Assembly (NCBI RefSeq): GCF_000518745.1
Contig: NZ_JAEE01000007.1
Location: forward strand, 1 to 64,000
Length of the DNA: 64,000 nucleotides
Direction of reading: 5' to 3'
DNA from: Phaseolibacter flectens ATCC 12775
GTDB taxonomy: Bacteria > Pseudomonadota > Gammaproteobacteria > Enterobacterales > Enterobacteriaceae
Part shown: piece by piece, positions 60,643 to 64,000 of the stretch
Layout: each line of letters opens with the position of its first letter
How positions within the stretch are numbered: the first letter of the stretch is position 1
Program-made: the position numbers and the translations under genes
The notes under the pieces: generated by a model
Seen by the model: the letters and a program-made list of their open reading frames with translations, nothing else
Databases searched by the model: none
What the model was told of the DNA's origin: nothing

Positions 60643-61263
60643 CTAATTCAATAACAAATGAATGCCATCATTTATCAAGCGGGCAGCCAAAAACCACATC
60701 ACAAAGGCCACAAGTAAGTTGATGACTTGTGCAGGACGCGGGCGACTTAACCAAGGAGCGAGTGCTTGAGCAAGGAATGCCAATAAATAAAACCAGATGA
60801 TTGAGGCTGTCACGGTGCCAGCAATGAACGCCACTTTTTGTGAGTGATCCATCTGGCTACCTAAACTTCCCAAGACCACAAAGGTATCGAGCCACACGTG
60901 AGGGTTGATCCAAGTGACCGTCAGTAAACTCAATAATACCTGACTGCGGCTCATCAATTGACCGGTGAGTGTTGTTGTTGTCTGTACGCGTAGCGCCTGC
61001 CTGAATATTGTCAATCCATACCAAAGGAGAAAGGCCGCACCGCACCACGTGATAAGCTGTAACGCCAAAGGTGACTGCTGTAAAATGGCACTGCCTCCCA
61101 AAACGCCTGCCGAAATCAGCAACATATCACTCAAAACACAAAAACTGGCTGCCAGTATGGCATGTTGCCTCCTGATACCCAGTGTCAAGATCAGGGTATT
61201 TTGTGGACCAAGAGGTAGGATCAACGCGGCACCCAAGGCCACGCCTTGCAAGAAAGTATACAT
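60643..61263 (-). CDS. argO: Arginine exporter ArgO
   Basis: An inner-membrane LysE-family exporter of arginine and canavanine, activated by ArgP. Six helices are visible; the start FLQGVALGAALILPLGPQNT is the LysE signature. 206 residues versus 211. A 13-G run lies 125 bases upstream of its start. Confidence 0.95.
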   Translation of the reverse strand: MYTFLQGVALGAALILPLGPQNTLILTLGIRRQHAILAASFCVLSDMLLISAGVLGGSAILQQSPLALQLITWCGAAFLLWYGLTIFRQALRVQTTTTLTGQLMSRSQVLLSLLTVTWINPHVWLDTFVVLGSLGSQMDHSQKVAFIAGTVTASIIWFYLLAFLAQALAPWLSRPRPAQVINLLVAFVMWFLAARLINDGIHLLLN

Positions 61264-61387
61264 AGGATAAGCTTGTCGATCTGGCTGATAAAAAAGGACT
61301 TCAGTTTCCTGATTTTTTGAATGATGTAAAACAGAATTTACTTATGTCCTATTAGATTTTTTGATAACGAAGTTTCACAGCGAACTC

Positions 61388-61400
61388 GGGGGGGGGGGGG
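61388..61400. repeat. Homopolymer of 13 G between mscS and argO
   Basis: Thirteen consecutive G on the plus strand lie 125-137 bases upstream of the argO start and 79 bases beyond the mscS stop. Such a tract changes length readily during replication. The surrounding intergenic sequence carries no coding frame. Confidence 0.9.
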
Positions 61401-61478
61401 CAAAAGCGACTCGAAAGACCAAGCCTGTAGGATTCGGATTGCGGGTCAACCGCGATAGCACGAATGACCCGAAAACAG

Positions 61479-62342
61479 CTAGCTTTGAGTGGCACTGGTC
61501 TCTGATTTCACTAAATGCACATCCATTTGCGGGAAAGGGATTGCAATATTGTGCTTATCTAATGCTCTTTTATATTCGGCCATCAGATCCCAATAAACCT
61601 GTTGCAGGTCATTAATTGAACTCCAGCAGCGAACAATAAAGTTTAATGAAGAAGGCGCCATTTCATTTAGCGCAACCACGACGCCTTTATCCTTGATCAC
61701 TCGCGGATCAGCTTCTGTGACTTCTCGTAAAATCTGCATCACCTGATCAATATCAGCCTCATAGGCAACACCAATAATGAATTCATTACGGCGCTGGGGC
61801 TCACGTGAATAGTTGATGATCTTACCTGCTATCACGGTACCATTAGGCACCACCACAATTTTCCCATCGGAGGTTCTCAGTGTGGTAGAGAATATCTGTA
61901 CACTTAATACTGTACCGCTTGTTCCACCCAAATCAACAAACTCCCCCACACGCATAGGTCGGAAAGTCACCAGCAGAACGCCTGCGGCCAAATTAGATAA
62001 CGCTCCTTTCAGCGATAAACCAACCGCCAAACCAACCGCACCTAATACGGCAATCACAGAGGCAGTTTGAACCCCCACTCGGTTTAATGCCGCAATTAAC
62101 GTGAATGAAATAATACTGTAACGGACGAGGACCGTCAGAAAGTCTGCGACTGTCGGATCCAAATTACGAGTCAATAACAGTTTATTGAAGGTTTTTGAAA
62201 CGATTTTTGCGATCATAAAGCCGACAAACAGGATCAATAATGCCGCGGCAATATTAACGACATAACCCAGTAATAGCGCCTGATTCCTAACTAGCCAGCT
62301 GCCAGCATTCTGTATTCCATCAACCACATTTAAATCTTGCAT
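61479..62342 (-). CDS. mscS: Small-conductance mechanosensitive channel MscS
   Basis: A heptameric tension-gated channel that releases solutes on hypo-osmotic shock. Three N-terminal helices end in the pore helix region [20 protein letters not shown], followed by the beta domain ([37 protein letters not shown]). 287 residues versus 286 in E. coli. Confidence 0.97.
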   Translation of the reverse strand: MQDLNVVDGIQNAGSWLVRNQALLLGYVVNIAAALLILFVGFMIAKIVSKTFNKLLLTRNLDPTVADFLTVLVRYSIISFTLIAALNRVGVQTASVIAVLGAVGLAVGLSLKGALSNLAAGVLLVTFRPMRVGEFVDLGGTSGTVLSVQIFSTTLRTSDGKIVVVPNGTVIAGKIINYSREPQRRNEFIIGVAYEADIDQVMQILREVTEADPRVIKDKGVVVALNEMAPSSLNFIVRCWSSINDLQQVYWDLMAEYKRALDKHNIAIPFPQMDVHLVKSETSATQS

Positions 62343-62486
62343 TGCTGTGTCCTGTCATTATTGAGTTTAACTAAAAAACAATATCATTGAGGTTATCCCC
62401 ATAAAAGGGTAACTAAAAAAAGAGAAAATGCCAAATTATCCTGAAAATAGAGGTAAAAACCTGCTTTTAATCAGGTATAGACGACA

Positions 62487-62513
62487 AAAAGCCCTGCTTA
62501 GCAGGGCTTTTTA
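62487..62513 (-). terminator. Intrinsic terminator of fbaA
   Basis: An 11-base perfect stem (62487-62497 with 62501-62511), 3-base loop, flanked by A on one side and T on the other, lies about 25 bases after the fbaA stop. It works on the minus strand for fbaA. Confidence 0.93.
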
Positions 62514-62535
62514 TTATGTAACTCGGGGACAACGA

Positions 62536-63615
62536 TTACAGACGATCGACCGCATTCAGTTCTTGAAATGCCTGTTCTAAACGGCTAACCATGGAAGATT
62601 GGGCAGCCCGTAACCAAGCGCGCGGGTCATAGTATTTTTTATTGGGGCTGTCTTCACCTTCAGGATTACCCAACTGGCTTTGTAAATACCCTTCACTCTT
62701 TTTGTAATAACTCAGAATACCATGCCAAGTTGCCCACTGAGTATCAGTATCAATATTCATCTTGACCACGCCATAACTGATCGACTCTTTGATTTCTTCA
62801 GCAGAAGAGCCGGATCCGCCATGGAACACAAAATCAAGGCTATTGTGTGGCAAACCGTGTTTTTCACTGACATAATCTTGCGAATTACGTAAAATCGCTG
62901 GCGTAAGTTGTACATTACCTGGCTTATACACACCGTGAACATTGCCGAATGAGGCCGCGATAGTAAAATTAGGGCTGATAGCACTGAGCTTTTGATACGC
63001 ATAATCAACATCTTCAGGCTGGGTATACAGCGCTGAATTATCAAGATGCGAATTATCTACACCATCCTCTTCACCACCGGTACAACCCAGTTCGATTTCG
63101 AGGGTCATGCCCATTTTTGCCATACGAGCCAGATATTGGCCGCATATCTCAATGTTTTCTTCCAATGACTCCTCAGACAGATCTATCATATGGGAGGAAA
63201 ATAATGGCTTACCAGTCCGTTTAAAGTGCTCTTCACCGGCATCCAGTAATCCATCAATCCATGGCAATAATTTTTTGGCACAATGATCCGTGTGCAAAAT
63301 GACAGGCACACCATACTCTTTCGCCATCAAATGGACATGATGCGCCCCCGCAATCGCGCCCAAAATCGCAGCCGCTTGCGGCTTATCTGACTTAAAACCT
63401 TTGCCAGCAATAAAAGCGGCACCACCATTAGAGAATTGTACAATGACCGGTGCTTTCACTTTCGCCGCGGTTTCCAGAACAGCATTAATGGAATCGGTTC
63501 CAACACAATTTACTGCAGGTAATGCAAACTGGTTTTGCTTCGCAACTTTAAAGACTTTCTGTACATCCGCGCCAGTTAAGACACCGGGTTTGACGAAATC
63601 AAAAATCTTAGACAT
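62536..63615 (-). CDS. fbaA: Class II fructose-bisphosphate aldolase
   Basis: A zinc aldolase of glycolysis and gluconeogenesis. Zinc and active-site motifs: LHTDHCAKKLLPW, LEIELGCTGGEEDGVDN, FGNVHGVYKPGN and DFVFHGGSGS. ATG at 63615 follows AAGGATCAGG; the longer frame is untranslated. 359 residues equal E. coli. Downstream of pgk, as usual. Confidence 0.98.
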   Translation of the reverse strand: MSKIFDFVKPGVLTGADVQKVFKVAKQNQFALPAVNCVGTDSINAVLETAAKVKAPVIVQFSNGGAAFIAGKGFKSDKPQAAAILGAIAGAHHVHLMAKEYGVPVILHTDHCAKKLLPWIDGLLDAGEEHFKRTGKPLFSSHMIDLSEESLEENIEICGQYLARMAKMGMTLEIELGCTGGEEDGVDNSHLDNSALYTQPEDVDYAYQKLSAISPNFTIAASFGNVHGVYKPGNVQLTPAILRNSQDYVSEKHGLPHNSLDFVFHGGSGSSAEEIKESISYGVVKMNIDTDTQWATWHGILSYYKKSEGYLQSQLGNPEGEDSPNKKYYDPRAWLRAAQSSMVSRLEQAFQELNAVDRL

Positions 63616-63705
63616 AGCCTGATCCTTAAAATTCAACGTGTCATTAGAGCCTCAGCCCTGTTCACTCAGTATAAGACTGACAATCATTGATGCATTGCCG
63701 GAGAG

Positions 63706-64000
63706 TTATTTTTTAGCTCGCTGCTCCAGTATGGCAACAGCAGGCAGTGTTTTGCCTTCGACAAATTCAAGAAAGGCCCCACCGCCAGTCGAGATATAAG
63801 AAATTTTGTCTTCAATACCGAATAAATCAATTGCCGCTAACGTGTCACCACCACCCGCCACTGAGAATGCCTCACTGTTAGCGATCGCATTGGCAATGAT
63901 TTCGGTGCCTTTGCGGAAATTAGGGAATTCAAAGACCCCCACAGGGCCGTTCCACAGAATAGTTTTCGCTTCTTTCAATAGCTTCGCCATGGCCGCAGCC
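63706..64000 (-). CDS. pgk: Phosphoglycerate kinase, C-terminal part
   Basis: Only the last 98 or so residues are in the window; the 5' end lies beyond the right edge. The C-terminal ATP-binding signature is clear: [16 protein letters not shown] and [17 protein letters not shown], ending [10 protein letters not shown], as in E. coli Pgk. It precedes fbaA in the standard epd-pgk-fbaA order. Confidence 0.97.
   Translation of the reverse strand, partial: AAAMAKLLKEAKTILWNGPVGVFEFPNFRKGTEIIANAIANSEAFSVAGGGDTLAAIDLFGIEDKISYISTGGGAFLEFVEGKTLPAVAILEQRAKK

Overview
The window is chromosomal DNA from a gamma-proteobacterium of the order Enterobacterales. Two blocks, lysS-prfB-recJ-dsbC-xerD-fldB-ygfX-sdhE-ygfZ-trhA and ubiI-ubiH-pepP-ygfB-zapA-ssrS-fau-serA-rpiA-argP-yggE-argO-mscS-fbaA-pgk, follow the Escherichia coli order and protein lengths closely. 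The family or genus cannot be fixed from the sequence. Loss of gcvTHP from its usual place, partial duplication, long gene-free spacers and homopolymer tracts point to a lineage outside the classical Enterobacteriaceae, possibly host-associated.

Layout. (1) 1-15121, all minus strand and clearly more AT-rich than the rest: a complete type IVB pilus operon cut by the left edge. Its order is that of the bfp family (lipoprotein, major pilin, TcpQ/BfpG-like protein, secretin, PilO, PilP, assembly ATPase, inner-membrane protein, retraction-type ATPase, unknown exported protein, prepilin-like protein, prepilin peptidase, lytic transglycosylase, further minor pilins). (2) 15122-17213: a 2.1 kb AT-rich spacer with no intact gene. 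(3) 17214-18843: hemL, followed by a tandem duplicate of its 3' end and terminator. (4) 18892-37996, minus strand: a Wzx/Wzy-dependent (group 1 type) capsule or exopolysaccharide locus, wza-wzb-wzc-wbaP-GT-rfbBAC-GT-wzx-GT-GT-wzy-glycosidase-GT-rfbD-ugd, with an RfaH ops element upstream. (5) 38794-50303: core genes lysS to pncA. (6) 50368-64000: ubiI to pgk, with 6S RNA between zapA and fau.

How the genes work together. The pilus operon encodes everything needed for one machine: subunits, leader peptidase, wall-opening transglycosylase, outer-membrane secretin, inner-membrane platform and two motors. Three unusually large prepilin-like proteins may form its tip. In the sugar locus RfbBADC supply dTDP-L-rhamnose and Ugd supplies UDP-glucuronate. 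WbaP starts the repeat unit on undecaprenyl phosphate, five glycosyltransferases extend it, Wzx flips it, Wzy polymerises it, and Wzc/Wzb/Wza control and export the chain. A membrane-anchored glycosidase probably trims it.

The most notable items are: the pilus locus with poly-glycine-interrupted secretin, FKBP-like exported protein and Fn3-like prepilin tails; the ops element facing wza with an inverted JUMPstart half-site nearby; the hemL tail duplication whose second hairpin now ends the converging capsule operon; a 13-G tract upstream of argO; and a nine-base minisatellite behind ygfX.
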